Source: CAVVSQ01 sp963848825 (GTDB taxonomy: Bacteria; Planctomycetota; Planctomycetia; Gemmatales; Gemmataceae). From it: a stretch of 64,000 nt of DNA. The notes under the pieces are model-generated. The model had not been told where the DNA came from. It saw only the letters and a program-made list of their open reading frames with translations, and searched no databases. This document shows, piece after piece, positions 38,361-49,525 of this stretch; position 1 is the stretch's first letter, and every line of letters starts with the position of its first letter. Where the stretch lies: positions 372,001 to 436,000 of the forward strand of contig CAWKFA010000002.1 of the NCBI GenBank assembly GCA_963848825.1. The letters are read 5' to 3'. A program made the translations under genes and the position numbers.

Positions 38361-41300
38361 ATGATCCGAACATGGTTGAACTGGTGTCGGCAAATGCGAA
38401 AGCCCCGAAGCTTTGGCGGCTCCCCGATATTGCGCGGCCGAAATCGATTTCGTCTCTCGGTAGAACAACTGGAGAGCCGGCTTTTGATGAGCACGACGGT
38501 CGCCTTCGATCCGAGCGGCGCAATCGCTCTGTCCTCCGGCGTCTCGCAGGCCGGCGTGATCCGTGGCGCACCGACCTTTTACGCCATCACAATTCAGGAT
38601 TCCGGCCGGCTCACGGCGAAGCTTGGCCCACTTGACGGCGCGGTCAACCCTTTGAGCGGAACTACTCGCCTGACGCTTTTGTCGCCTGACCGGCAGGTGC
38701 TGATCCAGAGCGATGGCCAGGCCGCGAACAATCCCAATGACTTTATTGATCTGCATTTGCCGGGATCGAGCGCGGGGAACGAAGTATTACTTGGAAGTGC
38801 AAGGGCTGGGCAACGCTACCGGGAGTTATGCCCTGATCGCCGACTACACCGCCACCAATGTTCCTGGCCAACCTTTGCCCACGGGGATTGCCCCGTTCAG
38901 CGTCACGACGGCGGACTTCAACGGCGACGGCAACGCCGATATCGCCGTCTGCCAATTACTACTCGAGGTGACGTGACCGCCTACCTCGGCACGGGGACGG
39001 CACGTTCGGGGCGGGACATCAGTTGGCCGCTCTATTCGGCGCAAGCCTGCGTCGTCGCGGGCGACTTCAACAATGACGGCCACCTCGATCTGGCCGTCGC
39101 CAACTACCTCACCGGCACCATTTCGATCCTGGCCGGCAACGGCGATGGCACGTTCCAATCCTCAACGGGAGTTTTTGTCCGGCGGCGCCAACCCGCTCGA
39201 AATCACGACCGGCGACTTTACCGGAAACGGCCGACTCGATCTGGCTGTGACCAATTTCGGCGCCAGCGCCGTTGCTGTCCTCTTGAACAACGGTGACGGC
39301 ACGTTCGCGCCCTGCCACTTCCTATCCGACGGGCTCCCGCCCGTACGGCATCGTGGCCGGCGACTTTAACGGCGACGGTCATCTCGATCTGGCGGTCGCC
39401 AACTCAGGCTCCAACACCGTATCGCTCTTGCTTGGCAACGGCGGACGGCGACGTTCACGCCCGGTATGACCTGCGCGGTGGGGGCACTCCCGATGGTCTT
39501 GCCGCCGGCGATTTCAACGGCGACGGCAAGGTCGATCTGGCGGTCGCCAACTACGGCTTCAAATGACGTGTCGATCTTACTCGGCCACGGAGACGGCACG
39601 TTCGCAGCCCAGCACGCCTGCCGCCGGAAGTCGCCCCGACGACGATCGTGGTCGCGCGACTTCAACAGCGACGGCCGTCTCGATCTGGCCACGGGCAACT
39701 ACAGCGACGGGACGATCTCCGTCTTTCTTGGTCAGGGCGATGGCACGTTTGACCGCCAACGAGCGCTCGCGTTCGGGTCGCTTCCGGATCTCTGGCGGCC
39801 CGATTTCAACCGCGACGGCGTCATGGACCTTGCCTTTCTCGATTTCGTCGGTGCAAGTGTTACGTCGTCCTGGGGAAGGGCGACGGCACTTTCCAGACAC
39901 CCCCACCGGGGTCGCCGTGCTGACAGCCGGTGGCTCAGTCATCCAGGCGGACTTCAACCGCGACGGCATCCTCGACCTGGCCACCGTGAATGCCACAGCA
40001 CGGCCGACATCACCATTCTCCTGGGCCAGGGGGACGGTACCTTCCGTTTCGGGGGGCGGTACTCGACGGGCCGATCCGCTATGGGTTGGCGGTCGGTGAT
40101 TTCAACGGCGACGGCAATCTCGACCTCGTCACGACCAGTACCGTCACGGGCAACATCTTCGTGCTGCTGGGACAACGGCGACGGAACGTTCGGCCCCCCC
40201 ACCTTTTTCTCGACGGTCTCCAGCCCGTCGGCCTGGTGGTCGGCGATTTCAACGGCGACGGCAATCTCGACGTGGCTGCGGCGGACAGCAGTCGGGGCAA
40301 CAGGTGTCGATCCTCTTCGGCGACGGGACGGGCCGTTTCGCGCCTCCCGTCGATCTTACGCGGTGGGTACAGCGCCCGACGGGCCTTGCGGCGGCCGATT
40401 TCAACCAGCGACGGCCATCTCGACCTGGCGTCACCGCCTGTGCCTCTAACGACACGTCTCCGTCTTCGTCAACAACGGTGACGGCACGTTCGCTCACCCG
40501 TCCAGCTGAGCACGGGCAGCGAACCCTTACGGCGTCACGACCGGCGATTTCAACGGCGACGGCAAGATCGACCTGGCCGTCGCCAATTCCGGCTCCGCCA
40601 ACGTGTCTGTCTTCCTTGGCGACGGTCAGGGCGGCTTCGGCAGCGCGCTCACGGTCCCCATGGGCCCTGGACTGCAAAAGGTCCTGGTGGGCGACTTCAA
40701 CCATGACGGGAAACTCGATCTGGCGTCCGTCGATACGTATTCGAACCAGGTGACCATTGTCATGGGGAACGGCGACGGGACGTTCGGGCAGGCCGAACAG
40801 ATTCCGGTCGGGCAGGCGCCGCTGACAGGATGTGGTCGGCGACTTCACCGGAGATGGCAACCTGGACATTGTCACGGCCAACTCTCAGTCGAGCGACCTC
40901 TCGCTGCTACTTGGCCAAGGCGACGGGACCTTCCAGGCGCCCATCGCGAATCGCCATCGCCAGCGGCCCTGTCGCAATGGCCAGCGCCGACTTCAACAGC
41001 GATGGCAGCCTGGACCTCGTAACCGCCAACCCAACGACCGGGAAAGTGGACGTTTCCCTCGGCAACGGCGACGGCACGTTTCAGACCGCCCCTTACAGTC
41101 ACGGCTCGGCGGCGAGCCTGTCGCCGTGACCACGGGGGACTTCAACCACGATGGCCGGCAGGACATCGCTGTCGCCGATTACCAGACCGACACGGTTTCC
41201 ATCCTGCTTGGCATTGGCGACGGCACGTTCGAGATCCCACTCGCACTCGCCGTCGGCAGTCACCCCGACGCCCTGGTGACAGGCGATTTCAATGGCGACG

Positions 41301-44300
41301 GCATCACTCGACCTGGCCGTCGCCGAATTCGGGTCCGGCGACCGTGTCGAGTCTTTTTTGGTCAGGGCCGACGGCTCCTTCGCAGCCGCTCCAACAAATC
41401 GCGGTGGGCCAGGGCCCGGTCGCGCTGGCCGTGGGCGACGTAAACGGCGACGGAATGACTGGAGCTGATCGTGGCGAACAGCCTGTCGCACAACCTCTCC
41501 ATTCTGGAGGGGGCCGGCGACGGCACGTTCCGAGCTCGTCGATACGGTCCCTGCTCGGCATGGACCCCAGCTCGGTGGTGACCGGCGACTTCAACGGCGA
41601 CGGCAGACTGGACATCGCCACCGCCGATCAGGCGGACAACACGGTCTCCGTCTTGCTCGGTAATGGCGACGGCACGTTTCAGGCGCCCGTCTCGTTCGTC
41701 ACGGGGACGGCCCGGTCGGTCGCTCGTGACCGGTGACTTCAACGGCGACGGACATCCTCGACCTGGCGACCGCCAACAACAACTCGAACGATGTCACCGT
41801 CCTGTCTGGGGCGGGGCGACGGCACCTTCCAGGCGCCAGACGCCGTTCGTCGTCGGGCCCTACCCGTTAGACCTCGTGGCTGGAGACTTCAACAACGATG
41901 GCCGGCTCGACCTGGCCACCGCGAATGGCCTGGGCGAGGCCGCGTCGGTGGGGCTCGGCCTCGGCGACGGCACGTTCACCCAGCCCGACCGGGTTTCGAG
42001 CCCCCTGCGCGTCGCGGCCGCTCGTGGCGGACTTCAACGGCGACGGCGGCCTCGACGTGGTCGTCCTGCGCGGGACGGCAAGATCCTGTTCCGCGCCGGT
42101 CTGGCTGCCGGCGGCTTCGAGCCGCCGATCGTGATCAATCCCGGACCGGACCTGGCGGCCCGGCGAGCTCACCATCGGCAGCAGCCTTGGGGCAGACCTA
42201 CCTGGTCGCGACCGATGCCGCGGGCGACACCTCCTGCCTTCTACGCCTACCTCGGCGATCAGTTCCGCCAGATCAATCAGCGTGACAGTGCCGGGGGCCT
42301 GCCTGCCCACATTCTCTACGGCGACATCAACGGCGACGGGCTCCAGGATGGGGTCATGTACCGGGGGACACCGGGCAGATCATCGTGTATCTGCAACACC
42401 CGAACGACGACTTCTCCAATCGTGCCGCCCGATTACCAGATTCAGGTCGGCGCGGCGTCCTCCATCGCCCTCGCCGATATCAACGGCGATGGCCGGCTAG
42501 ACATCCTCGTGACCGACCAGGTCTCCGGCGAAGTTCGCGTACTTCTCTGAACTCGGCCACCGCGGCGTTCTGCGTCCGAGCTCACCTTCCGGGCAGGGGA
42601 CGGATCGGCCAACCTGGCGAGGTCCTGATGGTTCGCCGCAGGTCCAATCACGCGAGCACCGGTGGCGATGGTTGTGCGGTCTGTTCAACGGCGATGCGAC
42701 CCCAGACCTCGCCGTGCTTAACCAGGGCGCTAACCGAGTCGATATCCTGATGGGCGACGGTCAGGGCGGCGTGTTCAACCCCGTAGCCCCCCGGGCTTCG
42801 TCCACTGGCCCGGACCCCGTCGCCATTCTGACCGCCGACTTCAATGGCGACGGCATCCCGGACCTGGCGGTGCTTGAACAAGGGCAGCAGCGACTGTCCG
42901 ATCTTTCTGGGGAACGGCCACGGGGGCTTCACCGAGCAGGTGGGACGATCGCCGGACGGCCAGAAGATCCGCCCCGGCGCCGGCAACTCCCCACCGGCTG
43001 ACGTGGCCGACCTCAACGGCGACGGCAAGTTGGACCTGCTGGTCGGCAATGCCCAGGGCGACATCCTCATCCTGCTCGGCAACGGCGACGGCACCTTCCG
43101 GCCTTACCAGCGGATCGACCGCCACGTCGGCCTCGCCGTGACCGACGTGAACAACGCAGACGGGCCTGGGATTCGCTTTTGCCAATGAATCCCTCGACCA
43201 GGTCAACGTTCCAAACAGGCCAATCGACCACGACTTTCCAGCAGGGGCGACAGAATGGCGTGCTGGCGCCCAACGCCGTGCATCTCGCCGATCTCAACGG
43301 CGACGGCATCCCCGACCTGATCGTCGTCAACAGCGGCGAGCAACGACATCCTCGTCTACCTCGGCCTGGGCAACGACCAGTTCGGCCCCGCCCACCGCTT
43401 CTTCGTGGGCACCGACCCGGCGGGCGTCACGGTCAGCGATCTGAACGGCGACGGCATCCCGGACCTCGTGGTCGCCAACCATGGCTCCAACGACGTCTCC
43501 ATTCTGGTTCGGCCGCGGCCAGGGCGCCGACTGGGTCATGACGCCCGGACCGCGTCTCAATGCCGGCATTGGTCCGATCGCCTCCGTGGTCGCAGGACGT
43601 CAACGGCGACGGCATCCCCGACATTCTGGTAGCCAACAGCCAGTCGAACGACGTTTACCTGTTGCCTGGCGTCGGCCGTGGCTTCTTCAACGACAAAAGT
43701 CCTGTGATCTATCAAACCGGCATCGATCCGGTGCAACTTTTCGTCGGCAACTTCGACACTCGTCTGGGCCTGGATCTGGTCACGATTAACGCGGGGTCGA
43801 GCGATCTCAGCTTCTTTTCCGGTTTTGGACCCGGACACACCATTGTTTCCGGCGGCCTCAATCCCACTGCTGCCGTGATGATCGATCTCAATCACGACAC
43901 CTATGCCGGGTTGGTGGTCATCAACGGTGGCAGTAATCAAGTGTCACTCTTGCTTGCCGGCACCGACGGGCCCCAGATTGCAGCCATCTTGTCCATTTCC
44001 AGTTCCTCAAACCTGTCTGACATCGCGCTGGGTGCCACAGGCGATGGTTCGGCGGCGGTTTATGTTACGCGGGAAGGAAGTGAAGCCGTCACCCTGTTGA
44101 CGTTCGCCCTGAACTTTACCCTGGACCAACCGCCAACTAGTGATCTACTGACACAGAATCCGTCGATCCAGCAGGTTACTGAGTTTTCACCGCTCGCGAA
44201 CGCTCCCATTGAGATGATCGCTACGTTGAACTTTGTTTCTGCCGAACAACCGGCTTCGTTCCAAATTGATTCGAACATCAGAAACGCGAGTGCCTTGAAC

Positions 44301-44926
44301 TTTGTTTCTGCCGAACAACCGGCTCCGTTTCAAAATCATTCGAACATCAGTGACGAGATTGCCTTCGCGCCCGTGGATGATGACCTTGGGTCGTTCACAG
44401 ACAGTTTTGCCGGGGGGACGACAGATTTATCAGTAGATCTGAGCGTGTTCATCACCGGTGCGCGAGAAGTGCCGGCAGGCCAGTCTCTCAGCCGATGGAA
44501 TGCGGAAGTCATGTCCAATGACTCACCACTGCCGCGATTGGAGCTATTTGACTTCAGTGACATCGAAACTCAACGACGCGGCCAATCCCCTGAACCCAAA
44601 TCGATACCGCCCGCGAGCACCAGCGCGGTCCCCAGGGTGAGCGAATGCTGGAGGCAACCGACGGACCGAAAGATTCCACCATGGTTCGGCCCGCCGCAAC
44701 GATCGTGCCTGAGTTGATTCCTGTGACGCTCCTGGTAAACGGACCAGCACGCCCTGGCGAATCCGCTGAGGAGGGTGTCGCCAGCGCACCCCGCGCCACG
44801 AGAAATGCAGGCTCTCTAGGTTCCATTGTCAGCGGGATGGCTGCCTTCTTTGCGCCATTACTGCTCTGGCCCTTGAAAGATTCGACTCGTGAGGTCGCAA
44901 CTTCACTTAAAAGGAAAACAACATGA
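38361..44926 (+). CDS. giant FG-GAP/VCBS repeat protein with LEPR-XLL-like N-terminus (many frameshifts)
   Basis: The N-terminus has VEQLESRLLMS, a variant of the planctomycete LEPR-XLL motif, after a basic lead. A short beta-domain follows (TFYAITIQDSGRLTAKLGPL). Then about 30 copies of a ~49-residue FG-GAP unit follow, each with FNGDGxxDLAVAN (calcium-binding DxDG loop) and LLGNGDGTF, at roughly 150-bp spacing in the DNA. The frame changes almost once per repeat between 38790 and 43600. It is continuous from 43560 to about 44640. The end is probably the frame ending at 44926, with a hydrophobic SGMAAFFAPLLLWPL anchor. Full reading gives about 2,190 residues: secreted or surface-bound, adhesion-like. 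The state of the gene (error-ridden sequence or decay) is unresolved. Confidence 0.8.
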
Positions 44927-47275
44927 ATATTGTCTCCCCTGGCAGCGAAAACAAGCCTCCTCGGCAAGCATTGCCTGCTCTGCTGTTAATTCCGGTCTTC
45001 ATCGGAAGCTGCATCATCTGGGCGGAGTCCTACTTTTTCCCTGATGGATCCCTGCCATTACGGACAACGGTCAGTGCAGGCATGGTAACGTGCCTCACCG
45101 TCGCCCTCTTTTGGTGGGTATTGCTGCGCCGTGCGCAACAAAACCACCTGTTGCAGCAGTCGCGGTCAGCCCAGGTTATTGACCGGGCGCCGGATGGCAT
45201 TGTGACGATCGACAAACGCGGCCGAATTCAGTCGCTTAACCCGGCGGCTGAAAAACTGTTCGGTTACCGATCCGGCGAAATCGAAGGCGAAGTCATCACG
45301 ACGCTACTGATTGAACCCCAATCCCGCGAGACCCGAAATGCCCTCAACGACAGTGTGCCGCTCGGTTCGATTCTGGGGCTCGCCGCCGGAGCACGCGAGT
45401 TGGCCGGTCGAAACAAGAACGGAGAGTTGTTTCCGATCGAATTGGGCCAAAGCACAATCACAAGTGGTAATGAAGTCCTGTCCGTGGCCTTCGTCCGCGA
45501 TGTCAGCGATCGCAAGAAAGCCCAGTACCACCTTGCCGCACACTATGCCGCCACTTGCATCCTCGCGGAAGCGGTTACAATCGCAGAGGCCTTGCCACGG
45601 ATTCTGCGCACTGTTTGTACGACTTTGGAATGGGAAGCTGGGACGGTCTGGAAAATGGATCCGACGACGCAGTCCATTCGTTGCGCTATCTCCTATGAGG
45701 ACGGGAACGCAAGTTTGCCGAACCTGGTAACGACTCTTCAAGAGTTGTCATGTCTGGCCGGCACCGGACTGGCTGGGCGGGTTTGGTCCACGGCGAAACC
45801 AACTTGGGTCGCCGATCTGACGAAGGCGACGGCGTGTCCCTGTCAACACTTGGCCAATGTGGTTGGGCTGCGAGCGCGCTTGCCGTCCCTATATTGCTGG
45901 GCAAAGAAGTTTGGGGGGTAATGATTTTCCACACCCGCACAGGCCGCAGGCCCGATCCCCAGTTGCTCGACATCATGACTCTTCTCGGCAGCCAGTTCGC
46001 CCACTTCGTGGCGCGAAACTGGGGGAAGAAATGCTACGGAACGCCAAAGAGGAAGCGGAGTCCGCCAATCGCGCCAAGAGCGAGTTCTTGGCCAACATGA
46101 GCCACGAGATTCGTACGCCCATGAACGGAATTCTCGGCATGACGGAGTTGGCCCTTGAAACAGCGCTGTCCAAGGAGCAAAGGGATTTTCTCGATGATGT
46201 CAAATTCTCAGCGGCTGCCTTGCTCAAGGTGATCAACGACATTCTTGATTTTTCCAAGATCGAGGCCGGCAAGCTTGATCTTGACGCGATCGAGTTCGAT
46301 GTACGTGCCATCCTCGGCATCGCCTTGAGGCCGCTCGGCGCCATGGCACGGGAAAAGGGCCTGGAACTGACATGCGACATCGCCCCAGAAGTCCCTGAAA
46401 TCGTGGTTGGTGATCCTACGCGCCTCCGCCAGGTCGTCGTAAACCTGGTTGGGAATGCCCTAAAATTTACCGAGAAAGGGAGCATTCAGGTTCGCATTGC
46501 TCGGACGGAACAAACGGGCCAAACCATTCAACTCGACATTTCCGTGGAGGATTCTGGAATCGGCATTCCCGCGGACAAACAGGGGCTGATTTTCGAAGCC
46601 TTTTCCCAGGCGGATGGCTCAACAACACGACGGTTTGGCGGGACAGGATTGGGACTGACGATATCGAAGCAACTCATCGGGATGATGGGAGGGCGAATCT
46701 GGGTCGAGAGCGACAGCGGCCTCGGAAGCACTTTTCATTTTACGACGCAAGTGGGCCTGCCAACGGCCCCGCCATTGCAACTCAGGCAGGGCCGAACAGC
46801 GCTGACGGTGGCAGATATGAAAATCAACAAGCTGCACATCTTGCTGGCGGAGGATAATGTTGTGAATCAAAGGCTTGCGACGCGCTTGCTTCAAAAGCAA
46901 GGACACAAGGTCACGGTGGCAGTTAACGGCAAGGAAGCACTGGCTGCGCTGGAGCACGACGTGTTTGACCTGATCATGATGGACATACAGATGCCCGAGA
47001 TGGGGGGCCTCAAAGCCACGGAGATCATTCGCGCGGCGGAAAAGAAGTCCGGACGCCATCTCCCCATCGTCGCGATGACAGCCCATGCCATGAAGGGGGA
47101 CCGCGAGCGCTGTCTGGAGGCCGGCATGGATGGCTATGTCGCCAAGCCGGTTGGCGTCAAGGAACTACACAGTGCGATTGAAAGTGTCCTCGCTTCTTCC
47201 CACAAGCACTCGGCAGGTGCGGCGATTGAACCTGCCGAAATCTGTTCGCGGTCATCAGGGCAATTCGTCGGTTGA
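44923..47275 (+). CDS. hybrid sensor histidine kinase (PAS-GAF-HisKA-HATPase-REC), two frameshifts
   Basis: ATG 44923 overlaps the stop of the FG-GAP gene (ATGA), implying translational coupling. Two N-terminal transmembrane helices (ALLLIPVFIGSCIIW, VTCLTVALFWWVLL) lead to a PAS domain (APDGIVTIDKRGRIQSLNPA) and a GAF domain. After frame changes near 45875 and 46015 come HisKA (SHEIRTPMNGILG), HATPase (VVNLVGNALKFTEKG, DSGIGIP, GGTGLGLTISKQLIG) and a C-terminal receiver (LLAEDNVVNQRL, phospho-acceptor Asp in IMMDIQMPEMGG, Lys in YVAKPVG). About 780 residues. It senses an unknown signal at the membrane. The two breaks look like single-base errors. Confidence 0.9.
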
Positions 47276-48723
47276 AGATCTCCGTTCGTCCGCGTCGAGC
47301 CCAAGCGCGGCAATCTTGGCACGCAGGGTACCCCGATGGATACCCAAGATTTTGGCGGCTTGCGAGATATTCCTCTGGGTATGTTCCAGCACGCGTTGGA
47401 ACAAGTGCAGCTCAGTCACGTTTTGCCACCGGGGATAAAGTTCACCCGTGCCCTGCTCCAGGCTCTCATCAATAAAGCGGTCTAGATCCTGAAAAGCGGA
47501 CGGTGCGAACGAAGGAGTGTCGATCCGGGCTGTGGCCTCCTGGCGTAAGCTGTCCGGCAAAAAATCGGGAACAATCACAGATCCGGAAGCAACCAGCAAG
47601 GCATGCTGGATTACACTCTGTAACTCGCGGATGTTGCCAGGCCAGGAATACCGCTGTAAGAGATCCAGCGCAGCCGACGCGATCCCAGTCACATTCTTGT
47701 CCATTTCGCGCGCGTAGCGACGTAAAAAGAAACTCACCAGGAGGGGCAAATCATCCTTGCGTTCGCGCAACGGAGGCAAACTGATGGCGAAAACGCTCAA
47801 ACGGTAATAAAGGTCCTGGCGAAATTTCCCTTCCGCAACAAGTTTTTTTAGGTCCTTGTTGGTTGCCGCGATCAGCCGCACATTCGTTTGAATAGTCTCA
47901 TTTCCTCCGACGCGTTCGAAGCGCTGTTCCTGGACCACGCGGAGAATCTTGGCCTGCATCAAAGGCGTCATGTCTCCGACTTCGTCCATAAACAGAGTCC
48001 CGCCATTGCATTGCTCGAACTTACCGATGCGCTTTTTGTCGGCGCCGAAAAGGCGCCTTGCTCGTGTCCGAACAATTCGCTCTCCAGCAAGGTTTCTGGA
48101 ATGGCGGAGCAATTGATGGCCAGGAACAGGCCATTCTTGCGACGACTGTACTGATAAATGGCCCGCGCCACGAGTTCCTTACCGGTCCCGCTTTCGCCAA
48201 GGATAAGCACAGTTACATCCTGCGGCGCGACCCTGCCAATCGACTTGTAAATGGTGTGCATGGCCGGACCGCGACCGACCAGGTTGTCGGCCTTTTCCTG
48301 TTCGTCTCCTGCTTCCGCAATCAGCGCAGGGACCCGCATCAGGCGAGCGACTTCGAGAGCTTGGGTGATCAGTTTTCGCAGGGAAGTGACTTCCAGCGGC
48401 TTGAGCACGTACTCGAAGGCGCCCAGGGACATGGCCTCGATCGCTGTGGCGGTTGTCCCGGCGCCAGTGATGAAGATGACGGGCACCCTGGCATCAGTTT
48501 GATGAAGCCGACGAAAGGTCTCCAACCCGGATAGGTCCGGTAGGCCGACATCCAAAACCACCATTTCTGGGTGTTCTCTGGAAAAAACTGTCAGACCCTC
48601 GCAGGCCGAGTTCGCTGACAACAATTGGATTCCCATCTCCAGAACAACCGTTTTGAAGAAGTCATGGATTACGGGCTCATCATCAATGAGCAGGAGAGTG
48701 GGCGTGTCCTGTTGACGGACCAT
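47255..48723 (-). CDS. NtrC-family sigma-54-dependent response regulator, one frameshift
   Basis: Start ATG 48723 (MVRQQDTPTLLLIDDEPVIH). The receiver domain has the acidic pair and phospho-acceptor (VVLDVGLPDLSG). The AAA+ domain has GESGTGKELVARAIY (Walker A) and GGTLFMDEVGDMTPLMQAKI (Walker B), and the Fis-type helix-turn-helix is ISQAAKILGIHRGTLRAKIA. The frame is lost near 48045 exactly in the sigma-54 contact loop: adding one G restores GAFSGADKKRIGKFEQC, close to the GAFTGA consensus. Its 3' end overlaps the hybrid kinase gene by 21 bp, tail to tail. It would activate sigma-54 promoters; targets unknown. Confidence 0.9.
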
Positions 48724-48831
48724 TATCAAATCCTCATGATACGGTCGGCTCATTGAAGGATTGTCGGAGCCGATCATCCTGCGGGTTTTTGAACAGTCGC
48801 CCCTTCAGAAACTCGTGGGGACAGGCAGCGT

Positions 48832-49026
48832 TCAACCCATCATTTGCGAGGCCCCTGCCAGCTGCTGCGCCAGGCAGTCCCGGCAGATTCCTGGAAGCGG
48901 GTTGTTTGGCCCAGGAACCGGTCCTTGGCGCTTCCCAAACTGGTAGAATGAAGCGGCCAGCGATTCCGGGTTAATGGTCACGGGACTATCGTTTTGCCTG
49001 GCCGCACCGAGATTCAGGGCCGTCAA
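48832..49026 (-). CDS. small hypothetical ORF
   Basis: A 64-codon frame ending 108 bp upstream of the response regulator, same strand. It reads ESLAASFYQFGKRQGPVPGP and has a CxxC pair (GICRDCLAQ). No homologue or ribosome site is recognised. It may be chance. Confidence 0.25.
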   Translation of the reverse strand: MTALNLGAARQNDSPVTINPESLAASFYQFGKRQGPVPGPNNPLPGICRDCLAQQLAGASQMMG

Positions 49027-49091
49027 CGGGACAACTGATTGGTTTACTGAAACAGATGGTTATCGTCTCAATCGTGTTGAAGGTAGACATC

Positions 49092-49307
49092 ATGACCAAC
49101 AAAGATTCATCTTCCATGCAACCTCGTGGTCAACTCTGGTTTGCCTTGGAGGGTATCTGCAATGATTTTCGGAACTTCTCCGGCCTTGACGAGAAGGCAT
49201 CCTTGAAAGTGCTAATCGTCGTCCTCACGAACATGTTGGCCGATCAGAAAACAGCATTGGAGAAGTTGTGCGCTCAAAATCTTCCTGAGCCGGGAGCACC
49301 GTCGTGA
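49092..49307 (+). CDS. small hypothetical protein
   Basis: 71 residues from ATG 49092 behind aaggtag. The sequence FALEGICNDFRNFSGLDEKA, then LKVLIVVLTNMLADQKTALE, looks like a folded helical protein. No family is recognised. The region upstream (48780-49091) otherwise holds no clear gene. A second small frame starts at GTG 49304, overlapping its stop. Confidence 0.45.
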   Translation: MTNKDSSSMQPRGQLWFALEGICNDFRNFSGLDEKASLKVLIVVLTNMLADQKTALEKLCAQNLPEPGAPS

Positions 49308-49480
49308 AGGACGAAGCCGGCTGCCACTGCGACGGCGCTGTCTGGGTCGGTGATGAAAATCGATTTCTGTTTTACAAATCAAGACGAGAGCGACATTGCC
49401 GAAACCCATCTGAGCGAGACGCCAAACCCGGATTTGCTGGTGGCGTGAAAAATGGGCTGGCAGTACCTCATCATGCATGA
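49304..49480 (+). CDS. possible small ORF overlapping the previous one
   Basis: Starts at GTG 49304 in a GTGA overlap with the preceding stop and reads KDEAGCHCDGAVWVGDENRF before ending near 49480. The overlap suggests coupling, but length and lack of similarity leave it doubtful. Confidence 0.25.
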   Translation: MKDEAGCHCDGAVWVGDENRFLFYKSRRERHCRNPSERDAKPGFAGGVKNGLAVPHHA

Positions 49481-49525
49481 GTTGTGAACAGGGTTTCGCA
49501 GAAGGCCCTTTTTTATCTCACTCCA

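Noticed and set aside
38800..43600. Reading the FG-GAP region as a CRISPR or tandem non-coding repeat array
   Set aside because: The ~150-bp units clearly encode FG-GAP motifs in one frame or another, and they vary in sequence as coding repeats do.
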